A stretch of 64,000 nt of DNA from Rallus limicola (GCA_022605955.1 JAKCOZ010000014.1:15878001-15942000); one strand, 5' to 3'. Shown: positions 12,636 through 24,646, counted from the stretch's first letter. Made by a program: numbers and translations. The notes: a model not told the origin generated them from the letters alone.

Positions 12636-15600
12636 TTGTTCTCAGTGCTAAATCAGGAGATTAGACTTCCACCACAGACCCTCTAAGGTCAGAGTTATGG
12701 TCGTTGATAACTTCAGCCAGTACCCTGTGGACTAAAATTGGTGTATCTGGTTGTGAACGCATCAGGGGAGTAGCCTGATTTCCGGGCTCCATGTGCAACT
12801 GTGTTTGTGCCCTTAAAGTATCTGTTCTGTTTTATTAAAGCGCTTTCAGAAAATTTAATGCTGAATTGTAGTGAAATCTAATTAATTGGTAAAGCCTGTT
12901 TGTAAACCGCATTGAGGAGGTTTTGCTATTTCTATTTGAAAGTGCTCTCTAATTATATTATGCGTGCTTTACAAAGAAAGTTAAACTTAATAAAATGGAA
13001 ATAGCCAATTTATTAAATTACAGCAGATAAATATTTAGCGCAGCTCCGAATGGTAGGATTCGGAACACGCTACGCTTACAGCCCCTCTACAACAAACACA
13101 TGTGACTTTAAACCTGTGCTTCAGTTCATATGCCTTGCATCCACAGGCTGCTGTTGCGCAGCGTGCTGCGTGACGTGTTAACACAGACGCGGTCCCGCGT
13201 GCCCTGCAGAGCCGAGCCAGCTGGGCAGCAGGACTCCGCCGGTGGTTCTCGTGGGGAAGGGAAGCATGAAGGTTTGGGGAGTTCATCTCAGCTGATAATA
13301 AATGCAGACTGGTTTGCTGAGCTAACTCATTGCCGAGCTACACCTCTGGTTAGTTTTTGGAGGCTTTTAATACCCCTCTCTTTGTCACTATGTATTTAGC
13401 AGGTTTGAAAAGTAGACTGGGAAGCTTTTGGTACCTCTCTGTCTGTATTATAAAAATGCTACTTAAAACCCACAAAGGATGTCTTAATGGTGCCAGTGCC
13501 ACTGCACGTGGCGTGCTGAAGGGATAGCTCTTAGGGGAGCCTGGTGTTGCCAGGTTACTGCAAATTATGTTTTGGCATTAGAAATTATAAAGAATAAATG
13601 AAATTTGCAGCTCTTTGGGGCTGTCCTGTTGCTTACGATTCGTCGCCTGAAATACGTGAGTGTGTTTGGACTGGCTTTGCCCCGGCTGGGTGTGCTGTGG
13701 CAGCGTGTGAAGCTATGTTAAGAGGGTTTTCTGTTCACTGTCCCACTGAAGAAACTGGGAAATTTGTTTGTTCATCATACCTTTTTCTTCTTATTTTAAA
13801 TAGACTTGCCAAAGAGTGCCAGCATAAGAGAAAGCCAGCACAAGATTAGCTTGGTTAAATTAGGAGGGCCTTAAAAAATAAACAACAGTAGTCCCGCTTG
13901 TACAGAATTTTTGGGCAGATTACCCGCTCGTCGTCATTAATAGTCACGTGCTTGGGTTTTTTCCAGGCTTTGGTGAGCCCTGCAGAAATCAGAGAATAAA
14001 AATACTTTTCCAGTTTGCCATGGTCCCCATCAATCCCTGTGTAATTACAAAAATGCTCAGAGTTTATTAAAATCATTCTAAAATAAGAGAATTAGGATTG
14101 AATTTGATGAATCGTGGACTGAAGGAAGTTGCTGTCTTCTGTATCTTTTTAATGTTTTTATAATGGGGGTAGAAGTCACTTTAATTAAGATGCTGTAGCT
14201 TTATACAGGCATTTATTTAAATAAGTGAATCAGGATGCAGAAGAGGAATCTGTGTTCCAGCATTTAGCTTTTTTTTTTCCCTCCCTTTACTGTTGCTATG
14301 GAGAAACATATAAATATTTGTATCCCAAACTAATTTTACTTCCCTTGTAGATGGCACGGAAGTACAGATAAAACTTGATAGCGAAGAGTTATTGCAGGTG
14401 GGTTTTATCCTGCAGAGTGATGTTTTGGAATGGGTTCAGGCACAGAGGAGCAGCCAAGGGAAGTCAGAAGGTGCCGTGTTAAAGCGATCCCGACAACATT
14501 ATGTTACAGGACAGAAATTGGATGACAGTGTCCATTGTATTCACAGTTTCCCCTTTCCCCGGTTGGAGTTGGGTTTTTTATACCATTATCAGGTATTTGT
14601 CTTTTTCTGGGCCCTTTGTGTAAGATCAAACAAACATAAAAGAAAGAACATGAAATGTAAGGAACCAAAGCATGTATCCGTAGCACCCGCTGAGTTGATG
14701 ATATGGAAACTACATTTCTGCTTAGGAGTTGGAAGCTGCATAAAATTACTACTCCTGCTCATCACATACAGTGTTCACGCTCAGCTCCCTTCTCTCCTTG
14801 TGTGCCGAATTGCCTCGAAGGTGGCAGTCACGCTGGGCACCAGCAGTGACTGTGCCTCTCCTCGCCTTTGCGCCTCACCTTGTCCTTTGGGATGGTCTCC
14901 ATCTGGTCTTCATCCTTTGTTGTCTCTCGGTCTTTTTTCTTGTGTGGGACTGAAATCTCTGTAATTATTTCATAGTATATCAGGGTGGCTTCAAACCTGC
15001 CAGACGCTGAAAGACCCAGAGCTGATAACCTCGGGAGACGTGCGAGAGGCGCCTTTGGTGCAATTTGAACTCAGCTCCCATTGCCCCGTAAATTCTGTAT
15101 TATGAAACATCCCCTCTGACAAGAAGCTGCAAAGAGCAGCTCTGGTTTCTCCTGATCAGCAGATATTGTGGACGCCTGGAATTGTTATTCTGGTTTCACA
15201 CTGAGATCTCTTTGGTGACATCCTGCAAGATAACGAAAACAAAAGCAAGATAACTGGGACTGGAAATAGCTCGTGTCCCCATAGCAGTCTGTGACCTCCT
15301 CCTTCTGTCACAGGATGTTTTTGTTCAATTTGGCAGCAAAAAAAAAGGCCCAACCAGAGATAGGCGTCGGGGATTTCCAGGGGCGGCGTTGCAGTGGCAA
15401 TGCCAGCTTACACAGAGCTCTGTCAGGAGCATGTTACTGCCCAGGAGTGGCAGAGGAGAGTTCCAGTCATTATGCCGTTCTTACAGCAGTTCCCGTGTTC
15501 ATGAGCGGGAGGGAAGAAGGTGTTTTTCCGGTACCTGTTGGGCCCAGTAATTTCTGCATAAGGCATAACTCATTCATTGTGAAAATAATTAATATACAAA

Positions 15601-15871
15601 TTGCATCATTGTATTTCCATGAATCTCTTTTGCTGGGAAAAGTGATGTTAAAACCGTGGTGTTTGCAAAAGGCAGGCGTAGCAGCCTCATGGTTTGGGTT
15701 TTAACTACCAAATCCCTGGTTAATTGATTTTTTTTATTTATTTTTTTTTTTGTAGCTTTATTATTCAGTTGGGTTCAGAAGTGTCCCTGCTTTTGGCTTC
15801 CACTGGCGTGCGTACCTCCTTGTGCTACCGACTGCACTTAGCACACCTCTTTTTCTTCTCCTCTCTTCCAG

Positions 15872-15907
15872 CAAATGAAGCTGGCGGCTGAGTCCCTGAA
15901 GGAGTAA
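15872..15907 (+). CDS. ANO10: ANO10 terminal coding exon (C-terminal 11 codons and stop)
   Basis: The exon follows a very strong acceptor (CT-rich tract, then AG at 15870-15871). It reads QMKLAAESLKE followed by TAA at 15905-15907. This matches the C-terminal tail of anoctamin-10 as I recall it from human (QMKLVTENLKE, 8 of 11 identical), which follows the last membrane segment and a Lys/Gln-rich helix. Anoctamin-10 (TMEM16K) is an ER/endosomal membrane protein of the anoctamin scramblase/channel family; loss of the human gene causes a recessive spinocerebellar ataxia. Human ANO10 lies next to and convergent with SNRK, the arrangement seen here. The bird reading frame stops about a dozen residues earlier than my recollection of the human tail. 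The exon is very short, so the call depends on synteny as much as on sequence. Confidence 0.75.
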   Translation, partial: QMKLAAESLKE

Positions 15908-16432
15908 AGGCGAAGGGGTGAGGATGACTAAAGCGGTCACGCGCGGACGCGGGCGCTTGCGGAGCATCTGTTCCTGCTGAGCGTGCACTCCACCGTCTCT
16001 TCAGTAGGTGGCACCTGCTTATGTGATGCTTGGTCCGAAACTCTCTGCCTACCACTGCAAGAAAGGTATTTCCTCCCGCTCTCTCTGTTCCTTTCGTGCA
16101 CTGGGTGAAGTTAAACGCCAAATGAAAGCGCTCCGGCCTGCACCAGGTCTGGTGGAAACCTGCCAGGCTCCCCCGTGCTTCACCTGGTTGAAAACGGACT
16201 CTGAGTAAGCCACCAGAGCTAACTGGAGTAACTCTCAGCTATAGCTTTCCAAAAGAAACAACAACAAAAAAAGAAGATACTCTGGTTTGACTCCACAGTG
16301 TGCTGTCCTTTCAGGGTTGTTGCCACTTCTGTCCCTTTATTACAGTAGCTAATCAGAACCAAGTCATTTTGGGGAGCACTTATTAGCAGCTGCTTGCACA
16401 TGGTGAAATAAAACACGGCTTTTGTACGCTGT
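15908..16432 (+). other. ANO10: ANO10 3' UTR (inferred)
   Basis: This follows the stop codon and runs to an inferred cleavage site about 20 bases after the AATAAA at 16407. It contains a CpG-dense patch (about 15930-15970) followed by ordinary sequence. A length of about 0.5 kb is modest. The end is inferred only from the poly(A) signal; a later AATAAA at 18967 could serve a longer form. Confidence 0.5.
16407..16412 (+). terminator. ANO10: Candidate ANO10 poly(A) signal AATAAA
   Basis: A canonical AATAAA lies 500 bases past the stop codon. It is followed at 20-50 bases by moderately GT-rich sequence (GTGATTGTCCCCTGT). It is the first canonical signal after the stop on the + strand. Confidence 0.5.
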
Positions 16433-19400
16433 GCAATGAAACACGTGATTGTCCCCTGTATGATCTGAGCAAGATTTGAGCCTAAATATTACCAAGTATG
16501 CTTTATATACTCCTCTGTGCTAGTTATCCAGACAAGCCCCAGCTAAAACCTCTTCAAACGCTGGGTGCAAAAGCACCCAGTAGGAAACGGATCACAGATC
16601 AGTAATTTATGAAGAGTATTTATTGCTTAATTTACGTTAGATTTTGGTATCACTTCCCCGGGTCTTAACATTTCGGCATTGTATGAACAGATCTTCTGGT
16701 TAAATGAGCTGATAGAAACAGATGAATTAAACCTGATATTTGATATACCAGTCCTCGTGTATGGACTGTTTTTTCCCTTGCATTCCCCAGAAAGGTATTT
16801 TTCCTGATGTTTCATGGTTTTCTAACAGTAATAGACACAAATTTGACAGCGTTTGCTCCTGTGACCTTCTTTTCTCCCGCTCCGACCTTCATCTTTGATA
16901 GCTGTAACTTACCTTTCTGCTATACCCGCTGGAATGGTGTTTGGAAAAATCTGCTGGTGCAGTAATTAAGGTAATTGCCTACTTCCCACATGGCAGGTTT
17001 CTGCCACAGCTCCCCCCAGCTCCCCTCCAGCAGAGGAATACAGCGAACCCAAAATCGTGTATTCTGTCTGGAATTTAAAATTGGCGTTTCTGAAACACTG
17101 CAGGTGTGACCCAGTGAGGAACACCTCTCTTCCCTTGGGAAAAGGAGCAAAGCTGTGCCACACCTGCAGTCTCCGTTCTTGTGTCCCCCAATGCTGCTGC
17201 TGTTTCAAGGGGCATCTCACAGGCTGCTGCTGGTTCACAGCCTATTCCTGCAGCTGCAGCAGCAGGTTTGTGGCTGCACAAGCTCAGCCCTGAGCAGCCA
17301 GCAGTGATCTCTGAGGGGAGCACGTCCCCCTTCCCACAGCAAGCGCTGGAGGGATCCCAAAACTGAAGCTTTATTGAGGAGGGGATTGGCGTGTTCTCCA
17401 GCTCCCCAGCTTTGCAGCTTCTTGCCCACTTTGAGCTGAGGAAGCTCACAGTTTTTCAAGTGCCTATTGCCAGTGGTTTTGAGTGAGCAGTTCAGGAGAA
17501 GAAAAATCTGTGGGATGGGTTCCTGGTGGAGTATCTTCTTGGGAGCTTGTCACAGCCAGTTTGAAGGGATTCCACTGGTCTGCTTGTCTGTGCGGGTTTG
17601 TGAGCGTAAAGTTGGCGTGTTTTGCTGGTAGCAACTGTAGCGGGTGTCTGGAATAATTTCCTAAGATGGGTTGGAAAAGGAATTGAGTCGTGTCTCAACT
17701 GTGATCACGTGGAGAACAAAAATAAGTAGGCTGCTGCAGAACTGCCTTTGTGGTTGTCCTCGTGGTCCTTTCCTTTTCCTGCTCGCTGCAGAGTAACAGG
17801 AAAATCTCTGGTAAGGTTTAAGTGCCCAGTGATGTAAGTAAGGTTGGCTGATGCCCTTGCCTTGGGGCAGAGTCCTTCACTTCCTCTTAGTTTCCTTATC
17901 TATAGATAGGGATCATGCTGGTCTCTAGGTGGAGAATTCACCTAAAGCTAGAAGGTATGAAGAAATTACGACCTTCTGTTGAGAGAGAGAGAAGTATGGA
18001 AATCCTTCGTTTTATAGGGATTAGGGTTTGTTCTGGATACTGGGGAAACTCTTGTTTTAGCATCACAGAGGGAGGCTAAGCTGTCATGACAGTGTTGCTG
18101 TCCCAGAGTGCACACTGAGATATGATACCTGTGTGTTGCCAGGTTGTGTTTTCTCACGGAACTGACGTGTAGCTCCTGTTCCTCTGTATGCTGCTCTTTG
18201 CCCTCATACTGGGGGAGGTGCTGTGTTTCACACTGCTCGCTATCAAAGGTGTGGTTTTGTGTTCCACATTCATCATGTCATCCTCCTTCATTTCTCATTT
18301 GGGAGAAAAAAATGTCTGTGTTTCTGAATGTCTTTGTTTTCTTTCCACTGTTTTTCTTTCCACTGTCTGTAACACCTATGGGATGTTAGGGATAACTTGT
18401 CAAAAACCTGTTGTCAGATGAAAGTATTAGGGAGAATAGTAAGATACTTACCAGTAACTGCTGCTTGCAAGCTGTCTGACCTGTATGTCAGTCCCTAGCC
18501 TGGGTGACTGTCCCTGGAGCACATGGGAATGGAGACTTTGTTTTCCTGTAGTGCTCAGGCCCTCCCTCGGTGCAGGGTTGACGTATGAGGCCATGGTGCT
18601 GGTTTCTCGCTGTGGGAAGGACACAGGGAGGCTAGCCAGGATGCACAGGGAACCAAAGCCACCTCCATCAGAGGCATCTATTTCCTGGTAAGCAGTGTCT
18701 GTCTTCCTCCTTCCAGCAGTAGCAGCTCTGGCCTTCAGGCAGATAGTGGTGGGCTGGTGCAGGGGGTGCGGAAGGGGTGAGCGGGCTTATGCTGTGCCTG
18801 TGCCCCTGATACAGGCAGCCAGGCCATCACTGGAGACTCATGGCATGCTCCCTTACCCAGCTAGAGCCACCCCTACCCTGCAGAGCCAGTCTCTGCTCTG
18901 GACCTTTCGGGAGCGCAGGTGGGCAGGCATGGGGCCACGGCTGTTCTTCTGATGCCCATGGCGAAGAAATAAAATAAGTTCATCTCTGGTCTCAAGCTTT
19001 AAGGAGAAACTGAGGATGAGGCCGGAGGCATCGAGATTGGGAAGATGACTGTGTGGGAGTAGCCTGTACCTAGCCATAAGGCTTGAATTTTATGTGTCTC
19101 CTTAGCAGCAGTGGTAAGAACCGAGGAAGCTGGTTTTAAGGAAAAGAGCAGTCATAAAGAATTTACTGGAGATAGAGGAGTTCCCTCATCAGGTACGCCC
19201 TGAGCCACAGGTCTAATGGTGTGGCCCAGAGGGATCTGCTGACTCAAGATCTCTACTGTACTTGCCTGCCTGCAGCACCTCCCGTGGACTTCAGGACAGT
19301 AGAAAAGACTGGAGTTGTTGTATGAGAAAAGGTTCCCCTGTACGCAGGGCCAGCATGCTGGGCCATTTAGCCCAGAATCAAACTCCATTCTCACTGAGGA

Positions 19401-21957
19401 AGACTGGAGAGTTCATTTTGATACATGGCTGCCACCACGGGCTTTTTCAGGCCAGCTCTGCCCTGCCCCATCCCCAAGCCGGAGGGGCGAGTGCCAGCAT
19501 CAGGCTGGAGCTGACAGCACAGCCCTGTGCCTCGCCTGTCAGCCCTGAAGAGAGGAAGGATCTCTCTGCACCTCACCACTTGATACAAAACACAGTAGTG
19601 ACGGCATCTGTCATCACTGGTGTGATGAAGGCAATGCTGGGCATGGCATAAGAGAGCTTATCAGCCCTTCCTGCCAGCTCCCAGGGCTGCAGTGCAGCCC
19701 CAGAGGCACTCAGGCTTGAGCACACGTGGCCCAGAGGAACACAGACCCTTCCCTCCTGCTGCCTCAGCCCTGTTCTTCAAGAGAGGGGCACATGTGGAAG
19801 AAACAGAAAGATGTTACACAAGGGTCTGCTGAAATCAACTGCTAAGGAGATCTGATGTGACATCTCTGAGAGGCTGGTGAAGCCCAATCAAACCCCCCGT
19901 GCTTTTCAAGTCTTCTCTAGTATCAAGTACACTCGCATCTTTCATATGACGTGATTCTTCTACCACTTGGGAAAGTAAATAGATATTTATTGCCCTCCAA
20001 TACAATAGACTTTGTCACTAATTCAGAGTTCTTGGTCGATATCATTTGTAATACACACAGAGAGGCTGAACTGAGTCAACTTAAGACAAGTAATTTCGAC
20101 TTGAAGCTTGTAGCTTAGCTACAGCCTTGGCTTCAAGAAGGGAGCAGGCCTGGCAGCTGCAGTGCCATTGCTCTGCTGCAGGAGCCCAGCTGGCTGCAGG
20201 CAGGAGGCAGCAGGTGAGTCACAGCTAGGCTTTCCTAAGCAGAGTGACCTGGAGGCGTTCTTGCTCAAACACCTTTCATGGAGTCCAGCCCTACTCTGGG
20301 AGTAGCAACAGTTCTGATTAAGCCACCTGAACTCAACCATGGGAAAGGCTGTCAGGGTACCTGGCTGGCTCTGATGTTTGGGACATTCCCATTTGCACAT
20401 CCCCCATTAATTGCCAGCCATCCTGGCTGGCTCACACACATCATTGTTTGCTGATGAGAGATTCGTCAAAAAGATCCGATCTGTGTGTACCAACGCCTGG
20501 GAGGTTACTGCTTGGCCTTGTTTTAAAGGAAGGGCAGTAGTACAGGATCTGTGCTGCCTTTCCTCACTCTGGGCATGGCCACAGCCCCCAAGCTCCTCTG
20601 CTGCTTTGTGCCTGCTGCTGCCTCGACCCTGTTTTGCATTAACCCAAGTTGGGGAGCTCACCAGCAAGGACAGGGCCCCATGGGCCCAGCTTCACTCAGT
20701 CCACAGCTGTCAGACATTAAACCCAGATAGCTGCCTGTGCTGTGAGCACTGCCACCAAGCATCCTCCCTCTGTCCCTTCTCTGGCCAGTTCGTGTCTCAG
20801 GAGCTGCTCCAAACCCTCCCACCCCTTGTTTGGCTTGGCCTGCAAACTGGCACTTACCCTGCTGCAGCACTGCGCAAGGGTCTTGAGTTCAGGGAGTGGT
20901 TAGCCCCTTCCCAAGTGCCACCCACCATATCGGGCACTCCAGCCTCCCACCTGCACCAGAGATGTCTCCACTGGTCAACTGGGCCAATACTGGAAATTGC
21001 CTCTACTCAGGCTGCCTGAAGCAGAGCCAGAAGCACTGGCTAGCACTGTTGCCTGCCACAACCTGTGCTGCCTGTACATGGGACAACACAGCAGCAGACA
21101 TGTTGAGCAAGTGCACACGCCAGGCATGTTCTGTTGCTCCTTCAGTTCTGCGCTGCCATACTTCATTCATGACAAAGTGAGCCAGAGCAGCTGTTTCCCT
21201 GCACAGGGGGCCGAGCTGCACAGCGTACACTGTGAGGCAGTTGCAATACATCGCTGGAATTAACTCCTGGGATCCTGTTACATGTGACAGCTGTGCCTTA
21301 CCCTGTGCCTGCAGACCAGGCTAGGCAGCAGTAGCTTTGCCTTCAGGCACCCAACACTCTGCGCCTGGTCAGCAGGCCCCCTGCTCACCCCAATCTGCAT
21401 CAAGGCTGATGCCAACATTGTTCTGCAATCTGGCAAGCTGGTGTAGAACCTCCCTGCCCCCTGGGGCTGAGGTGTCCCTCCCCTGACTGTACCAGACTTG
21501 AGCACCTGAACAGGGACTCGGAGCCTGCTGTATTCTGTACTGCAGCGCAGCCAGGCACAGGCTGCCATGACAGCACCAGGCTCCCCGAGATGGGAAGATG
21601 AACAAGCTTCTCACCAACCTTCTCCGGTGGAGTGGCAGCCGGCACCGTTCATATAAGTCATTCCACAGTTCTGCCTAAGGAGCAGCTCCCACAGCCTCCC
21701 AACAAAACCCCACTGCTGTAGATGCCAACCATGACAACTTCTAAGCCCAAAGTAAGTGCAAGTTAACGTACATCCCCAGGCAGAGCTGCAGCTCTCCAAG
21801 ACAGCTGAGCTTACATTCCCAGTGCTGCCACCTTCAACACCAGGTGGACAGGCTCTCAGCAGGGCCAACTCTGGCAGGTCTGACCTAAGCTCCTGCAGCC
21901 CTGACACAGCAACCACCACCAGGAGTAACAAACTGCATCCACGTGCAAGTCATGGGT
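16433..21957. other. Intergenic space between the convergent ANO10 and SNRK 3' ends
   Basis: No convincing gene was seen. The left part (16.4-19 kb) has mixed composition with a GCTGCTG/CAGCAG-rich patch (about 17180-17275) and a short tandem duplication of TTTCTTTCCACTGT near 18340. The right part (about 19.0-21.95 kb) is visibly richer in G+C and in CAG/CTG words. It has longer chance open frames on both strands, the largest about 200 codons at 20411-21019 (+), with no recognisable domain. A long noncoding RNA is possible but nothing in the sequence proves one. No CR1 was recognised here. Confidence 0.55.
18967..18972 (+). terminator. Alternative + strand poly(A) signal AATAAA
   Basis: A second AATAAA lies downstream of ANO10 in the intergenic space. 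It could end an extended ANO10 3' UTR or be unused. Confidence 0.2.
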
Positions 21958-21980
21958 TATGCATCAATCAAGGTATCACT

Positions 21981-21986
21981 TTTATT
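21981..21986 (-). terminator. SNRK: SNRK distal poly(A) signal AATAAA
   Basis: On the - strand AATAAA is followed within 20-30 bases by a CA cleavage-type dinucleotide. At 40-85 bases there is a strong G/T-rich downstream element (TGTTACTCCTGGTGGTGG and TTGCTGTG at about 21895-21935). The signal with its downstream element makes this a good 3' end for the gene. Base composition changes from AT-rich inside the UTR to GC-rich immediately beyond, which agrees with a boundary here. Confidence 0.65.
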
Positions 21987-22238
21987 AACCGGATTTTCCA
22001 TTTCTGTCGCACACCATGAATTGTTTATACAATGAGAAAGCCAAACATTGCTGGAAGCAATAAGATCAGCTGATATTTCTGTACCCTCTTAACACACACA
22101 CATGGACTCCGTCTTGGTGAGAAATTTTTATATTTTTGTTTGTTAATTCTGCTTATTTATACTGCTACTCTTAAAATTCTGTGTCAAGATTGTCACATCT
22201 TAAATACAGATTATGTTGCTAGAGGTACATTATTTTTG

Positions 22239-22256
22239 TATATATATATTTATATA
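22239..22256. repeat. (TA)n microsatellite in the SNRK 3' UTR
   Basis: A TA-dinucleotide run is followed by CA-rich sequence. It is likely to be length-variable. Confidence 0.8.
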
Positions 22257-22258
22257 CA
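22251..22258 (-). promoter_or_regulatory. SNRK: Pumilio-type element (TGTATATA) in the SNRK 3' UTR
   Basis: The - strand reads TGTATATA, matching the PUF consensus UGUANAUA. It lies next to a TA-repeat, which raises the chance of a coincidental match. Confidence 0.35.
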
Positions 22259-22617
22259 CACATACAGAAAAATACAAGACTAATTGTTTGTCCACAATAT
22301 TTAATTTATACACTACTGTAACTATATGCAACTTTTAAAGACACGTTAAGGGGTACAAGAAACTGTTTACTTGCTCTAAATAGTTTGGTCCGATAGTATC
22401 TTAATGTAGTGGTTATTCTCGCCCTTCCTTTTACGTGACGACATAACAACAACATACACCACATGCACAATCATTCACCTGTCAACAACTGGATAGAGGA
22501 CACCACTCAGACTAACATCTGTACGCCCAAAGGTTCAACCAACCACACACAGCTCTAAGGCTATAATACAACTATGCAGCATAAATGGTCAACACTGCTG
22601 TTCTAAAGTGAGCACCA

Positions 22618-22625
22618 TATATACA
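22618..22625 (-). promoter_or_regulatory. SNRK: Pumilio-type element (TGTATATA) in the SNRK 3' UTR
   Basis: A second exact consensus match on the - strand, outside the main TA-repeat. Confidence 0.4.
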
Positions 22626-22711
22626 TCGTATATAAAAACAGTGGAAACAAAATACACCTGGGGTTAGTTAAAAGGTGCCATTCCAAGGCTGTACATGATA
22701 TCAGGAAAGAG

Positions 22712-22719
22712 TATTTACA
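22712..22719 (-). promoter_or_regulatory. SNRK: Pumilio-type element (TGTAAATA) in the SNRK 3' UTR
   Basis: A third match, TGTAAATA, the strongest human PUM consensus variant. It lies within 100 bases of the second. Confidence 0.45.
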
Positions 22720-23704
22720 ATAACATGGAAAAAAACCAAACAAAAACCCCAACCAAACTGCAACAAATAAGTTTATTGCCAATGCCCTTTATCAACTTGT
22801 CTCCTGCGTGGATGTTACGCTCACTACCTGTGAACCACACATCTCGTTTCTGGCCCTTGATAAGATCCCTGCTCAAAAATGTTCAAGCAAATATGTTCTA
22901 TGGCTTCACCCACACATCTACGCTTGTAGCTTTTGATTTATGAACATCACACCGACCAAACTGCAACTAGAGTTTCAAAGCTGAAGCAGTGCAATGATGG
23001 TGCTTTGCCTTGCTGAGGAAGCAGAGCATGAAACCCCTGGCTCGGCTAGACAGTAAGCATCCCCATGCAATCCAGGCTCTCTCTGAGTAAAGGCTTTTAC
23101 TAGCAGAGAGGAGCCCTCAGGAGCCATAGAGGTTATGCCCAAGTGTAACACCGTTCCTTCTTTGGCGCTCTGCTCGCTCCGCGACAGGCATGAAACACAT
23201 GGCATCTGCCCATTCCACAAGTGTTACAGGCTGCTCAGCAGTGCACTGCTACACCCCACCACCAGTTTCACCAGCATTGCTTAGAAGACCCAGTGCACAG
23301 CATGAAAAAATAAAACATTCTTGCCCTTCCCAAAACTAGGAATCTGCAATATATTTTATTCTAGATAATAAAACTCCACAAAGTTAATTCATCTGGTCAA
23401 AAGTATCCTTTTTGTACAGAAATACTCTGAATCAAGACCTTGCCATGGCAATGGGAAACCAAACAGGCTCAGAGCTGTAAAAGAAATGCTTTCCTATGTG
23501 CTATTTTTAATTGACTTTATGCTGAAGGGTGATTGCTGAGGGGAAAATAAGCAGCGTGCGTGTGGGGAACAGCAGTACTCTGAGTCTTACAAGGAGTGAT
23601 GAGGAGAAAAAAAAAGAATAAAAAAAGTATAAGATGACAGGAAGAATTTCAATTTGAATCCAATTACCTAAAGGTTTTCTATCCCTTATTGCCTTTTGAA
23701 GTCT

Positions 23705-23728
23705 TGGGGAGGGGAGGAGAGGAGAGGA
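23705..23728 (+). repeat. GGGGA/GGAGA purine repeat
   Basis: Short imperfect GGGGAGGGGAGGAGAGGAGA tract in the SNRK 3' UTR; on the transcript it is a pyrimidine tract. Confidence 0.75.
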
Positions 23729-24646
23729 TGAGGGAGAAGGTTCAGAAGGTAAAACCCTAAAGTACTAAATGTCATGATATACTACTAACAAAAGGAATAC
23801 ATACAAATACTTTATTTTCAGTTAGCATGTAAAAACTCAGAAGTAGACTTAATTTACCTTTGTTATATTAAAAAAGATTGTCTGCTTGTAATATTAACAT
23901 ATTTCTATGGGAGAAAGCTGCCTTACAAAGCTACTTGCCTTATTATTTAAAAAAACAAAACCAAAAAGAAAAGAAAACCACCTCTAACAAACCCAAGATC
24001 TCTTCAGTTTGATTTTTGAGTCACAACTTTATCCGTATCATAGCTTAAGACAAATAGGTGTGGGTTTAAAATCATATTTTCAAGATCACTAATTTTCAGT
24101 GCATCTTTGCTTTGTACAAGCCTTGGAACATCTGAAAGCTCCCTGAAGAGTTTTCAGCATCAAAACATTATTGCTTTGGTTCTGTTTCAGACACATAGAA
24201 GTATGCCACGCATCACAGAGTTTAGATATCACAGAAGGTCAGAACAAGAATTAACATTTCACAAGCAAACAAAAGCCTGTCTCTCTAGTTTAAGTGCAGA
24301 ACATGAAACTTTTAAGTAAGTAAGTGCTCCATTTACATTAGGATCCAGATACTTATTTAATTTAATCCGGATCTTCCATTGTAAAATTAAAAATGTAAAA
24401 ATTACACAATAAAATATCCCATTTTGTTGGAAAAGAAAAACGCATCGGCTAGCAGCATGCAAAGACCATGCATTGTCATACCAGCAAGCAAACACAAAAT
24501 TAAAATGTAATAAATAACTGCTCAAAGCCCACTTAAAAACCTTAAGACAAAAAAAGGGGGGTCCGGCGACAAGGTGTTCACAGCTCTGAACAGGAAGAAT
24601 GATACTGTCAAGTAGATTAGATCGAGCTAGTGAAGTCAGGCCGTTG

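Larger units (their letters stand above)
1..15871 (+). other. ANO10: Last intron of ANO10 (its 5' part lies outside the window)
   Basis: No coding exon was recognised here. I looked for the preceding ANO10 exon, which should encode the last transmembrane segment and the helix before the tail, and did not find it, so it should lie left of the window. The stretch ends in a strong polypyrimidine tract and AG at 15870-15871. It holds five CR1 fragments (listed separately), simple A/T runs and some CpG-containing unique blocks (about 8800-9010 and 13030-13270). The many short open frames show no family resemblance and are read as chance. Assignment to ANO10 rests on the terminal exon and the expected convergent arrangement with SNRK. 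Confidence 0.65.
21958..24646 (-). other. SNRK: SNRK 3' UTR (inferred, about 2.7 kb)
   Basis: This is AT-rich sequence directly downstream of the SNRK stop, without coding potential or recognisable transposon. It holds several AATAAA hexamers on the - strand (23811-23816, 23355-23360, 22772-22777 and the distal one at 21981), so shorter forms are possible. It also has three Pumilio-type TGTANATA words and a (TA)n tract at about 22239-22256. The length is inferred from the distal signal; no transcript evidence is available to me. Confidence 0.6.

Noticed and set aside
14351..14397. Exon-like segment with acceptor CCCTTGTAG, an open frame GTEVQIKLDSEELLQ and a GTGGGT donor in the ANO10 intron
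   Set aside because: The residues match no part of ANO10 that I recall, the donor is weak, and there is no partner exon. The frame simply runs on to 14964 without recognisable content.
20411..21019. Open frame of about 200 codons on the + strand
   Set aside because: Low-complexity, Cys/Leu/Pro/Ser-rich translation in a GC-rich block where both strands are open; no domain, no splice context and no plausible Kozak support.
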